DNA of 64,000 bases from Rebecca billardiae RCC1528. Its lineage: Eukaryota; Haptophyta. Shown piece by piece: positions 48,743-58,754 of this stretch (position 1 is the stretch's first letter; each line of letters starts with the position of its first letter). The notes beneath the pieces were generated by a model. That model was not told the DNA's origin. It ran no database searches and saw only the letters and a program-made list of their open reading frames with translations. The DNA lies in assembly GCA_965240325.2 (NCBI GenBank), contig OZ251222.1:496001-560000 (forward strand). The letters run 5' to 3'. The position numbers and the translations under genes are program-made.

Positions 48743-50147
48743 ATGGGTGAGCCGGTGATGGTCCACCCCTTCGTGCACACCGTGCGCAGTCGCTTTGGCT
48801 TCACGGTGGAGGAGGAGTCGCGCCTGCGATACCTCGTGGTCGGCTCCGCGACCCTTTCGCTGTTCGGCGCGTCGGTCATCATCTACTCGGCGGTGCGCTT
48901 CAAGGAGCTGTCGCGCCGCTTCTTCGCGATCAGGCTGATCTTCTTCCTCTCCGTGACCGACCTGCTCGCCTCCGTCTTCAACGTGCTCGGCGCGTTTGTC
49001 GATGTGCACACCGTGCTGATCACCGAGACGTCCCGGCTGTGCTACGCGCAGGCTCTGGGCGTGCTCTACTTCAACCTGGCATCCATCATGTGGACGTCGT
49101 GCTTCGCGTTCACCCTCTACCGCGACGTCGTCCCGTCGTACAGACGCTTCGCCCTGCGCGCGTACGAGGTCTACTTCCACGCGCTCTGCTGGCCGCTGCC
49201 CGGCGTGCTCTCCATCGCGTGCTGGCGGCTCAAGCTGCTCGGGGACGCCGGTGCGCGCGCGGCGCGGCGAGGGCGGGCGGCGTGCACGGGGCGTGCTCTC
49301 GACCAGGGGCCGGGTGGGGTGCGCGTGCGGGGGCGGAGGCTACACAGCCGGCCGCGGCGCGGCAGCAGGCGGCACGGTTGCTGCGCCTTCGCCCCCCCTC
49401 CCCCGCCCGGCGCGGTCAGCAGCACCGGCGCATGGGCGCACGCCCGCCCGCGCGCTCACCCCACGCGCTCCGCGCCGCCATCTCCGGCCGCGCCGACGCG
49501 CCCCGCGCCGCGCGCGCGCAGGCTCGTGGTGCGCGATCCGCTCCTCGCACGCGCGCGAGTACTTACTCGCCTTCTACTTGCCGCTCGTGCTGGCGTTCAC
49601 GTTCAACCTGGGCACGTACCTGCTGGTGTGGTGGGGGTCGCGCGAGCGGCGCGTGACGCGCACCACCTCGTTGTACCTGCTGGCCTTCGTCTTCGTCTGG
49701 CTGCCCTCGCTCACCAAGGCCATCAAGGTGTACTTCTTTGACATGCACGCTGGCTTTGTGCTCGCGGCGGCCGAGGCGATCTGCATGCCGCTGCAGGGCG
49801 CGCTGAACGCCGCCGTGTACGGCTGGTCGCTGCCGTCGATCCGCGACTTCTACAAGTCGCTCTTCCTCGGGTACGAGAGTCTGGACCGGCGGAGAGGCTC
49901 GCGCACGTCGTCCCGCTCGCCGAGCTCACCGTACGAGCGGCAGTCGCCGCCTGACTCACTCGTCCGGCCGAGCGCCCTCGAGGCGGAGGCGGGGCCTGAG
50001 GCGGGCGACGCGGAGGCGGTGGACCCGATCGTGCACGGCGCGATCGAGCCAGGGGGCGGGGGGGCTGAGGGCAGCGGCATCGCGGTGGGGGGCTCGGCGG
50101 ATCCCAAGGCAGAGCCCTTGATGGGCGGCGGCGCGTGGAGGGGCTGA
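48743..50147 (+). CDS. cAMP-receptor-like (cAR/GCR1 class) G-protein-coupled receptor
   Basis: Exons 48743-49250 and 49522-50147 give 377 residues; the phase-1 junction restores [22 protein letters not shown], which corresponds to the WCWI block before TM5 of Dictyostelium cAR proteins. Seven membrane segments are visible: about 30-50, 65-90, 105-130, 140-160, 185-205, 220-245 and 255-280. A cytosolic Ser/Arg-rich tail (about 295-377, [17 protein letters not shown]) offers phosphorylation sites. The upstream frame has no ATG. The ligand is unknown; the class couples to heterotrimeric G proteins. The 271-nt intron starts GTGCGCGCG and is one of the two longest in the window. Confidence 0.85.
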
Positions 50148-50526
50148 TCAAGCTACGTGCGATGAGTCGTGGATCGGAGCTGAGCGCCAGCTGCTCAGAG
50201 TGAGCGACAGCTGGCGGGCGGCTGGCGCAGGCACCGCCGTTCTGGTTCAGCGTTGGCTTTTAATACATCTCCAGGGTAGCCTCTGGACCTGTGGACCACG
50301 GCCTGCCGCATCGCCATCGGCCGCATGGATGCGGACTCACTAGCTTAGTGTCTAGTCACTCACACAATGCGGCGGAACCGTGTCCGCTACTGTACCGGAC
50401 CGATGCCATCATCTGCATACCGGACGTACGAACCCGCAGTCCCACACGCAGTTCCGGTTTTTTTATTGCTCCCAGGCTCCGCGCGCGCCTTCCGCCGCCT
50501 GAACTCCCTGGCCGCGGACCGCGGCG
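50148..50526. other. Tandem spacer, GPCR to FtsH-like gene
   Basis: No gene seen; TTTTTTT at about 50458-50464 may lie in the 5' leader of the FtsH-like gene or the 3' end of the GPCR. Confidence 0.45.
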
Positions 50527-52839
50527 ATGCGCGCATCGTCGCCACGCGGCTTGCTCGCGTGCCTAACATTTCTGGCGGCGACGACAAGCGTCGACTCGTC
50601 CGCCAGCGCAGCGTTGCGCTACCGTCCGCCCGTCGTGCGCCAGGCCGCCCCCCTCTCGCGCCTGCGCGGCGGCGCCGACGGGTCAAGCGCTCGTGCGCCT
50701 GGCGCCAAGGAGGGTGGCGCTGATGGCGAGGACGAGATCGTGATCCCGCCGCACGTCAGGCGAGTGCTCCTCCGGGTGGCAGCCGGCGTCTCGCTGCTGA
50801 TCGCGCTCGGCGTCGTGCACCTCGCCAAGCTGCTGACCACGGGCATCAACACTGCGCTCGCGCGCGCGTGGGCGCGTGCGGGGAACCCGCTCGAGTTGAC
50901 GCCGGAGGTGACGCACGTGCAGGTGCTGGCGCTTCTCGCCATGCTCATCTTTGCGACGGGCGTAATCCGTCGCCTTGTCACCCTCGACGCGTCGCCGAGC
51001 CCCTTCGCCGCTCCGGGCGCGCCGCGCGGCGCTGGCGCCGCCTCGGCCGCGGCCGCGGCCGGGAAGCCAAAGTTCCCGTTCTTCGATCAGATCGCGGAGA
51101 AGATCGGCGACATCGACGTGGACAAGTCGATGCGCGCGCGGCTGCGCGCACAGATCCGGTGGTACGAGCCGAACGCGACCGGCGTCACCTTTGACGACGT
51201 GGGCGGCTGCGACGAGGCGGTCGCCGAGGTGCGGCAGCTGGTGGACTTTCTGAAGGCGCCCGAGCGGTACTACAGGCTCGGGGCGCGCATGCCGCGCGGC
51301 GTGCTGCTCGAGGGTCCGCCGGGGACGGGCAAGACGCTGCTCGCGAAGGCGGTCGCGTCGGAGGCGGGCGTCGCCTTCGCCGCCGTCCCCGCGCCCGCCA
51401 TCGGCGCGCAGCGCTTCGCGGGCGTCTCGTCAATGTTCGTGACCGAGCTGTTTCGGAACGCGAGCGCGCGCGCGCCCTGCGTGCTCTACATTGACGAGCT
51501 GGACTCGCTTGGTGCGGCGCGCGCGGCGGGCGCGGGGGACGTGAGCCGGGACAAGGCGGACGGGCTGAACACGCTGCTCACCGCGATGGACGGCTTCGAC
51601 ACCGCCGTGATGCCCAAGCAGCCCGCGCACGGCGGCGCGCGCGGTGACGAGAATGGCACGGCGGCGGGCGCGGGCGCGGCGGGCGCGGGCGCGGCGGGCG
51701 CGGCGCCGCCCATGCCTCCCGCCATCGTCGTGCTGGCGTCGACGAACCGGGCGGACGTGCTCGACCCGGCGCTGCTGCGGCCTGGGCGCTTCGACCGCCG
51801 CGTCGCGTTCCGCCTGCCCGACAGCGCCGGCCGCGAGCACGTGCTGCGCGCGTGTGCCCGCCGGCGCGTGCTCAGCGCCGAAGCGCGCGCCACGCTGCCC
51901 ACGCTCGCGCTCAGCACGGGTGGGCTCTCCGGCGCCGAGCTCGACGCCATCGTGAACGAGGCCGCGATCGCGGCGGCCTCGCGCAACGCGTCGGCGGTGG
52001 AGCCGGCGGACCTCCGCGTCGGGCTGGAGCGCGCCACCGTCGGCCTGCCGCTCGCCAAGCCCCTGCCAGACGCGGCGCGCGCCGTGACGGCCGTGCATGA
52101 GGCGGGTCACACGCTCGTGGCGCTGGCCACCGAGCGTTGGCTGGACGAGCGCCGCGCGCGCGCGGAGAGGCGGGGGCCGCGGCGCGGCGGCGACGAGCTG
52201 GGGCTGGGCGCGCTCGACGCGCCGCCCATGCGCGTCGAGCGCGTCACCATCGTGCCGCACGTCGGCGCGGCGAGCGGCGCGAGCGGCGGACACACGGCGT
52301 TCACGCTCTCTGACGCTAAGCTGGATGGCGCGCTGCACACGGTGCAGGACGTGCACGCGCGCCTGGCCGTGTGCATGGGCGGGCGCGCGGCGGAGGCGGC
52401 GGTGCTGGGGCACGGCCGCGTGACCTCCGGTGCCGAGGCCGACCTCGCGCAGGCGTGGCAGCTCGCGAGCGCGTGCGTCGAGCGCCTGGGCATGTCGCGC
52501 CTCGGGCCTGTGCACGTGCCCCCAGATGGGCGCTCGACCGCGCCGTCCGCCGCCGCCGTCAGCCGCGAGGTCGAGCGGCTGGTGCGGGTGGCCGCCGCGA
52601 GCGCGCGCGAGCTCGTCGACGCGAATCGCGCGCTGCTCGACGCGCTCACGCGCGCGCTGCTGGAGCGTGACAGCCTCACGCGCGCGGAGCTCGACGAGCT
52701 CATCGCCAGTGCCGCGCCGCGCGGCCTGAGTGGCCTCCGCGCGCTCGACCGGCTCGACAAGGCGGTGGCCGCGGCCGCGGAGACACCCAGGCGCGCCGCG
52801 GAGCCGACGCTGGGCGGTAGCTCGGCGGCGGCTCCGTAG
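50527..52839 (+). CDS. FtsH-like AAA+ zinc metalloprotease
   Basis: 770 residues, intron-free, ATG 50527. N-terminal leader (PRGLLACLTFLAATTSVDSSA), then two membrane segments (about 78-105 and 138-156). AAA module: VTFDDVGGCDEAVAEVRQLVDFL, Walker A GPPGTGKT (about 262), Walker B VLYIDELDSLG and SRH ALLRPGRFDRRV. Zinc site HEAGH (about 524) and the third ligand Asp in GAEADLAQAW. All catalytic residues are therefore present, unlike inactive FtsHi proteins. A Gly/Ala-rich insert (about 365-395) interrupts the AAA domain. The family degrades membrane proteins in plastid or mitochondrion; the leader suggests secretory-route targeting, perhaps to the plastid, but lacks a clear AxAF site. Confidence 0.92.
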   Translation: MRASSPRGLLACLTFLAATTSVDSSASAALRYRPPVVRQAAPLSRLRGGADGSSARAPGAKEGGADGEDEIVIPPHVRRVLLRVAAGVSLLIALGVVHLAKLLTTGINTALARAWARAGNPLELTPEVTHVQVLALLAMLIFATGVIRRLVTLDASPSPFAAPGAPRGAGAASAAAAAGKPKFPFFDQIAEKIGDIDVDKSMRARLRAQIRWYEPNATGVTFDDVGGCDEAVAEVRQLVDFLKAPERYYRLGARMPRGVLLEGPPGTGKTLLAKAVASEAGVAFAAVPAPAIGAQRFAGVSSMFVTELFRNASARAPCVLYIDELDSLGAARAAGAGDVSRDKADGLNTLLTAMDGFDTAVMPKQPAHGGARGDENGTAAGAGAAGAGAAGAAPPMPPAIVVLASTNRADVLDPALLRPGRFDRRVAFRLPDSAGREHVLRACARRRVLSAEARATLPTLALSTGGLSGAELDAIVNEAAIAAASRNASAVEPADLRVGLERATVGLPLAKPLPDAARAVTAVHEAGHTLVALATERWLDERRARAERRGPRRGGDELGLGALDAPPMRVERVTIVPHVGAASGASGGHTAFTLSDAKLDGALHTVQDVHARLAVCMGGRAAEAAVLGHGRVTSGAEADLAQAWQLASACVERLGMSRLGPVHVPPDGRSTAPSAAAVSREVERLVRVAAASARELVDANRALLDALTRALLERDSLTRAELDELIASAAPRGLSGLRALDRLDKAVAAAAETPRRAAEPTLGGSSAAAP

Positions 52840-53677
52840 GCAGGCTTCTCTGCAGCCGGCTTCGAGCTGCACAGCGTCGGAGCCGGGCAGAGCCTCCGTG
52901 GCTGCCGCGTCGACAGGGGCCACACGGCCGAGTCACATCAAGTCCCTGACGCGCATCGGCCCGGCCGGGGCCAGTCAGACTCAGACAGACACGGGTCGGC
53001 GTGCATCAGACTGGAGGCGCCAGCGGCCAGACGCCGACGGCCCGACCGGGCCGACGAGAGCCGGAGTCGGAGGGACCGCCGTCAGTCGGTGCCACCCGAG
53101 CATGCATCGTCGGACGACATCCGACCGGGCCTCCGGCTCTCGGGCCGCGGGCCTCGGCCGTTCAGCCGGCGCCTTACCAGATACCGTAGTCATACCGTGC
53201 GTCCGCGTGCCTCTGTCGGGCTCTGTTACAAACCTGCCGAGGCCCGGCCACCGGGCCTCAACCGGCCCGTCACGACTGCCGTGCTACTTATTTATATTAT
53301 TATTATAATTTAAAAAAGTCGACGCTAGCGGCTAGGCTTCGTCGTCGGCGGATGGTCCGAGCGCAGGCTGTCTGGCGCGTACTATCATGGCGTACGGTCT
53401 ACGCGGATCAACAGTGCCGCGCCGATTTCGTCATCGTCGATCGAACCCTCATATCCGTATTATAAATAATCACACATCATTGACGAAACTCGAAAGTGCC
53501 ACGCGCGGATATGCCTATTGTCCTATGACACGGACCCTGTCTGTCATCGGACTCGGTTGGAGACTGATGATGATGCTGTGTTGGCGGGCGTCGATCTCGC
53601 CTGCCTGAGCTGTGTGCGTCTCTTATTCTTAGTAAACTGTACTTTGCATGTCACTGGTCAGCGCAGTAGTTAGTTGA
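52840..53677. other. Convergent spacer with AT-rich patch
   Basis: No gene seen. 53283-53317 is nearly pure A/T (TTATTTATATTATTATTATA) in GC-rich surroundings. Confidence 0.5.
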
Positions 53678-54208
53678 TCAAGGAGCGGACCGCATAGTCC
53701 TCCATGTGTAAACTCCGAGCGCAACTCCGACGGCGACGCACAGAGCGTCGATAGCCAGGATCGGTACGCCTGCGAACGTGTCCGATAGCGACACGCCACG
53801 GATACCCGTCGCCACCTTGGCAACTGTCAAGAGCGCATCTGTCGCTCCCTTGCCAGTGAGCACAAGCGAGATACCCAAGAGCGGGAACTTGAGCGGATAC
53901 TCAGACTCCTGCTCGAGCTTGCGCTTCATGGACTCCTGGCTTGACATGGGCGGGTTGCTGACCTCGCGCGAATCCTCTTGTTGCTCATCATCCGGGATGG
54001 ATGCGGCGGCGAGGCCGCGGATGCACGTCGCAGGACGCCGGAGCTGGGCATGTGGGCGTGCAGGCGTCGTCGTGACGGACGCGCGAGCAGACACCGCATG
54101 CACCAAGCACGTGAGGGCAACAACCCGGTTGAGTGCATGCAGCCGTTGAGAGCCGTTGAGAGCCTTGCGCTTCGCCCAAGGGCCTCGGCCCCATCCCGCC
54201 AGATGCAT
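53678..54208 (-). CDS. Small membrane protein, possibly organelle-targeted
   Basis: 176 residues, ATG 54208. Not recognised. A basic start (WAKRKALNGSQRLHALNR) is followed by a hydrophobic leader (VVALTCLVHAVSARASV), a polar linker, then two hydrophobic segments, about 110-130 (FPLLGISLVLTGKGATDALL) and 150-170 (PILAIDALCVAVGVALGVYTW). The layout resembles a presequence plus a two-pass membrane domain. It faces the sulfotransferase-like gene across 191 bp. Confidence 0.6.
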   Translation of the reverse strand: MHLAGWGRGPWAKRKALNGSQRLHALNRVVALTCLVHAVSARASVTTTPARPHAQLRRPATCIRGLAAASIPDDEQQEDSREVSNPPMSSQESMKRKLEQESEYPLKFPLLGISLVLTGKGATDALLTVAKVATGIRGVSLSDTFAGVPILAIDALCVAVGVALGVYTWRTMRSAP

Positions 54209-54399
54209 GGTTCACGTGCTCTCACGTGCGTCTGGCCAAAGCTGATGAGGCTGCTCAGCACGAGCGCAAAGACCTGGCCGTGCGAGCCCCGGCCCGTCGT
54301 CAGCTCAACTTCTTAGTTCTTACCGTTCTTCATCGCCAGACGATGGCCGCGCCGGCGGGCCGCCTTTGATTCTACGCGGTACTTGTCGGCGATGGATCG
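54209..54399. promoter_or_regulatory. Divergent promoter, membrane protein / sulfotransferase-like
   Basis: 191 bp with two CACGTG-related sites (TTCACGTGCTCTCACGTGCG) near 54210-54230 and CGCGCCGGCGGGCCGCC near 54350. Confidence 0.5.
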
Positions 54400-55959
54400 A
54401 TGGCGGATCACCGGCCACGACTCGTGGCGATAGCGGTTGCGCTGCTCCGCGCATTATTGTGGCCGCTCTGGCTCGTCGAAGGACGCTTCTGCCCGAACGA
54501 CCCACGCGCTCCCGCCGACGCGCCCGAACTCCTCCTTGAGCACCACCGCACCCTAGTGGACAAGTGCAACTTCCGAGCGGAGAACAGGACGTTCGACCTG
54601 CGCATGACGAGCGCGTGGGATGGCCCGGAGCTGCACGCGTTCGAAAGTGTGGTGTGGCCCAGGCCTCGCAGCTGTCCGCCACAGCCGCGCGACTCGGCGG
54701 GACGTACATGCAGCCTGGGCGGCCCCCACTACCTGCGCGCTCTCAACGAGCACACCAATGAGTCTGTCCTCATCCACGTGGTCTGGAAGGCTGGGAGCGG
54801 CGCGCTCACCCGATTTTGGCGCTGCGTGTTCGGCCCGTCGCGCGCGCCGCACGACCTGCCGCTGCACCATCACTGGCTCACCGCCGGCCAAGCGCGCGAG
54901 CCGGTGAGCCGCTTCCTCTCCGCTTACGCCGAGGTGATCAAGGACATGACGGGGGTGGTGCTGCTCGAGCAGCCGCCGGCCGGAGGCAGGGGGAGTCGAG
55001 CCGGCGAAGGTGCGGCGGCGGGGGACGGCGGCGCCGACGCCGAGGCCCAGCCCGCGCAGCGCGTCGTCCGCCTGCCCAACTGGCGCACGCTCGTCAAGAT
55101 CAAGCTTGGCCAGGCCGATTCGGGCGGCGCGCCGCTCGACGACGGGCAGCTGCGCAGGCTGCTGGCCAAGAGCGATGCAGGCTGGTTGCTCGCCGGGTAC
55201 GCGGGCACGCTGGGCCTGCAGCCGCCGCGCAACGGCGCACGCGACAAGGCACGGCGCCGGCCGGACACCGAGCCGGTGCGCCTCGAGCACGGCGTCTTGG
55301 ACGAGCGCGCGCGCTTCCGTGCCTTTGCGCACGCGACCGAGTGCGTCGCGCGGTACGACACCGCCTCGCGCCACCTGCACACAGCCAGCCTCTTCCACGG
55401 CATTCGGGCGGTGAGCCGCGCCTACGCGCCTGCGCCGCGCCCGAGCACGCAGCCACGGCCTTTGCCGGGGGAGTGCGCGCCGCAGGCGCCGCTCGACAGC
55501 CTGCCCGTGCAGCTCCTGCTGCGCACCGAGTCGCTCGCCGAGGACACGGACGCGCTGCTGCGCCGCATGAACGCGACCGAGCTCGCGCGCGCGAACGGCT
55601 GCGCGTGGCTGCGCGCGAACCCCTCGCTCATGGGCTCAAGCCGGCGGCGGCGCGCCCGGAGGCGAGGGCTATCCGTGAAGCCACCCGCGCGCGCCCAGCC
55701 GATTGTGGTAGGCAAGTTGAAGTCGTTCGTCCGGGAGGCGGCCGCAAGCGCCGAGCCGATTGTCGTAGGCAAGTCGTTCGTCCGGGGGGCGGGCTTCCCT
55801 TCGCGCGCTGCCCTCCAGGCGCAGCTGCAGGAGGAGCCTGAGCTGATGCGCACCGTGTGCCGCATCTACTTCCAGGACTTTGTGTGCGGCGGCTACCCGC
55901 TCCCAAAGGCATGCCGCGGAGGGGCTGTCTGCGCGGCTGCTGCCTCGGTCGGCCTATAA
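54400..55959 (+). CDS. Putative Golgi carbohydrate sulfotransferase (type II membrane)
   Basis: 519 residues, ATG 54400. Type II topology: short basic N-terminus then a membrane anchor (about 8-26, LVAIAVALLRALLWPLWLV). The luminal part carries VVWKAGSGALTRFWR near 126, in the position of the 5'-phosphosulfate-binding loop, and AREPVSRFLSAYAEV near 165, matching the 3'-phosphate-binding REPxxRxxSAY motif of Sulfotransfer_2-type enzymes. The C-terminal YFQDFVCGGYPLP resembles the family's (I/V)YxxDFxxFGY end. The loop is GSG-type rather than the usual GxTT/S, so activity is uncertain. Near residues 430-460 the segment PIVVGK...SFVR occurs twice. Substrate unknown. Confidence 0.7.
   Translation: MADHRPRLVAIAVALLRALLWPLWLVEGRFCPNDPRAPADAPELLLEHHRTLVDKCNFRAENRTFDLRMTSAWDGPELHAFESVVWPRPRSCPPQPRDSAGRTCSLGGPHYLRALNEHTNESVLIHVVWKAGSGALTRFWRCVFGPSRAPHDLPLHHHWLTAGQAREPVSRFLSAYAEVIKDMTGVVLLEQPPAGGRGSRAGEGAAAGDGGADAEAQPAQRVVRLPNWRTLVKIKLGQADSGGAPLDDGQLRRLLAKSDAGWLLAGYAGTLGLQPPRNGARDKARRRPDTEPVRLEHGVLDERARFRAFAHATECVARYDTASRHLHTASLFHGIRAVSRAYAPAPRPSTQPRPLPGECAPQAPLDSLPVQLLLRTESLAEDTDALLRRMNATELARANGCAWLRANPSLMGSSRRRRARRRGLSVKPPARAQPIVVGKLKSFVREAAASAEPIVVGKSFVRGAGFPSRAALQAQLQEEPELMRTVCRIYFQDFVCGGYPLPKACRGGAVCAAAASVGL
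55697..55786. repeat. Imperfect direct repeat in the sulfotransferase-like gene
   Basis: AGCCGATTGTGGTAGGCAAG at 55697 recurs at 55754 with one change, each copy followed by TCGTTCGTCCGG; copy one has six extra bases (TTGAAG). Both stay in frame and encode PIVVGK...SFVR. Confidence 0.85.
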
Positions 55960-57363
55960 CTCGCCACGCACTATGTCTATGACTACTGTACTCTGTAGTG
56001 GCTAGTGCCGACTCGGCCAGTTGACGCCGTGCGCAACGGCTGTGAATGAAGTGAACGCACACATTATTACGAGTCGTGACTCGTGTGAAGTGATGCCATT
56101 CAGACTGAAGTGTCATGACGGTCGGGGTCCCGTGACCGTGTGAACGCTGTGAACGCAGTGTCATCAACGACGCAACCGCAATAACCCGACTGACAACCGT
56201 CATCATCAGTGACCGTCAACCGACATTCGTCGTCACATTCGAGTGTCATTCGGCGAGTGGCGACACGACCGCGTCCGCCGCGGCGCGGTCCCGGGGCCGG
56301 GTCCGGGCTCCGGCGCGGCGGCTGTCAGCTAGTTTTAAACTCATCAAGCCGCCGCCGCAGCTGACTAGCCGCAGCAGACTAGTCTACTTTACTGAATTCA
56401 GTACGACTCATCGGTACTGAGTAGTGAGTGATCTTTCATCTTTGCGGCGCATCATATATAAATACATTCATCGATCATCATCAATCATATCAGTATCATA
56501 TCGGCATATATATATATCTCCGGAAGGCGCTCGCCGCCTCGCGGCTCGGCCGCGGCGGCATCTGCCGTCGCCGCCGCGTGCCCCAGGCCGCAGAGGCGGT
56601 GCTCCATCCCCGGGCCCCGCTCCCGTACGGGGGGCCTGGCAGGCCGCAGGGGGCTGCGGGTGGCGCACTGTCTAGTGTCTATCCGTAGCCACTGTGAGTC
56701 TCGGACCGCTGTCAGAGCTGAGAGCGGCTGGGGCGGAAGCCCCGCGGACTCAGGCGCGGACGCATTCTAAGAAAGCGATTCTATGTGTCTGTTGCACTCT
56801 GAGCCTGACGCTTGTCCGATGCTGCCACGTCGTCGTTAAATATATCTGATATCATTCGATCGTCCCTGTTCAGATTAATCGGATTTGACAGGCGGATCCG
56901 AGTGAGTGACCGAGTCCGCGCCGGCCGCCGCCTCCGCGAGCGGCGGCCCGGGCCTCGGTCGGAACGGTCAGTCCGGACCCGCAATCCGAAGCGGCGGACG
57001 AGGCGGGAATCTTGGCGGTCGCCGACTCGCGAGCCCGATCAGGTCTACACTGGGGTCGGTGCCGTGCTAAATCCAGCTCCGGCCCTGCGCCGCCCGGCCG
57101 CCGGCGCCTGCCGTCCGCTAACTCGGCCCGACTGATCGGCAACTCGGCTGAGTGCCGGCACCGAGTAAGTCCCTGCGCTCGACGCTGTACAAACGCAGGC
57201 GCCGTGCGCAGTCCGCTCGGCTGCAGGGTGCTCTCACTAGCCCATGCGGATGTCACCTCGGGATGACGGCGTGCCACCACCCACGGCGCCGACCTCCGCT
57301 CCTTGTGCCATCACTTTCATTCCGCAGGGCCGGGCGTTCGTTGGGAGCCCGCTGGCTGGCCGC
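55960..57363. other. Convergent 1.4-kb spacer
   Basis: No gene seen. AT-rich around 56445-56515 (TATATATATA near 56505), then GC-rich. Short frames on both strands show no family resemblance. Confidence 0.5.
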
Positions 57364-57823
57364 TTAGCGCGACATGAGCTCGCCCTGCGGCTTGCACACG
57401 CCGAACTTCGGATAGCAGACGATGAAGCACTTGCCGAACATCATGGGCACCTCGCCGCCCGGCGGGCACGCGCAGCTCTCGACGAGGCAGCACGCCTGTG
57501 CCTGGCTCTTCCACAGCACATCCATCGCACCGCACTTGAGCTCGCAGCACAGGCAGAGCATCAGCGGCGCGCCCATCTTGCAGCAGGCGTTGCACTCGAG
57601 GCAGAGGAACTTGAGCTCGCTCGAGCAGCCGATGCACGCCGGGATGTCCGTGTACAGCGAGGTGTTGCAGCAGATGCACCCATCGAAGACCTGGATGCGC
57701 GTCGCGCGCGACGGCGCAGATTTATGAGACGTGCCACGCAGCACGCGCGGGCGGAGAGGGCCGCGTGGCCGCCGCGCGAGCGCGCACGATGAGGCCAGAC
57801 TCGTCGACGGCATCAGCACCCAT
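57364..57823 (-). CDS. Small cysteine-rich protein (20 Cys in 120 aa)
   Basis: Exon 1 (57823-57788, MGADAVDESGLI) and exon 2 (57690-57364) join in phase 0 to VFDGCICC. The 120 residues hold 20 cysteines in CxC, CC and CxxC pairs (CICC, CIGC, CLECNACC, CLCCELKC, CCLVESCAC), but few His. No signal peptide or membrane segment. The layout would suit metal or iron-sulfur binding, or a redox-active protein; I do not recognise the family. Without the short exon 1, the frame upstream reads as Pro/Arg-rich intron sequence. The 97-nt intron is the shortest called and has strongly complementary ends. Confidence 0.65.
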
Positions 57824-58754
57824 GGCAGCAGTGTAAAGGGGGGACGGGGAACGGGCGAGCCTGCACCCGCGCGCGCGGGGAGGGCCGCAGCAGGTGGGCG
57901 CCAAGCGTGAGGCACTACGGCGCGCACGCGCCCCACGTCACCGACGGGTCAGGCCCAGCGCGCGCATGCGAGCGGCGAGTGTGTGAGGGCAGCCACGCGC
58001 GCGGCGACCCACGCGCCGGCGATGGGCCGCCCCTGCGCCTCCTCTCGCCCCGCTCAGCTCGCGGGGCCCACGGGGTGCGGCTCACCCTCGACAACTGACT
58101 GCGGCGCCTGCGGCTGCGAGCTGCGGCTTGCTGCGCGCCTGGCGCGCGGCTTGGGCCGCAACGGCGCCCGCCCACCCGCTCGCCAGCGCTTCAATCACTC
58201 TCAATCAACTCTCAAGGTTTGGGTCGCCCTGACCACTTTTCGGCGGCGTCCACGCGCCTGGGTATTTATGTAACGAATTCCATCAGCGCTATTTACGCTA
58301 CATACGAAAGAGTATCTTGTGATTACCCAACGCATGCCAATGAATAGACGAAGTTCAAAGTGCGCTTCGCGCGGAGGTTCGCGGGAGAGCGTTGTAACGA
58401 CTGTTTTATAGAACGACGAAAATAATGACGCGACTACGCGAGGACTTGATTGGCTTGGGTATTTCGTCAATGCATTGCAGTGCAAAACCGGCCTGGCGAG
58501 ACCAGGACGGTCAACGATGGCGGAGGGACCCTGCGTGCTCATGGCCCCCGCGCTCATCGGTATGGCTCGCCTCGGTCGGGCCACGAGCTCGAGCCTGGAT
58601 GCGAGCCAATGCCAGTTACCCCCTCCGTCTCGTGCTCGACGCCCCAGCCGAGCGAGGAGCTTGACCCCTCACCGTCTGCGCCGCCGTCATCACCAGCGCG
58701 GCCCTGTCGATCGTAGACTGCGTAGTCGTCGCGGGCACCCACTCCCGAGCGTGG
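57824..58754. other. Spacer upstream of the Cys-rich gene
   Basis: It should hold the Cys-rich gene's promoter and the 3' end of the coiled-coil gene. A minus-strand ATG frame at 58201-58557 (118 codons, lower GC) was seen but has no recognisable family. Confidence 0.4.

Noticed and set aside
58201-58557. 118-codon minus-strand ATG frame
   Set aside because: Lower-GC spacer sequence with no recognisable family; plausible but unsupported.
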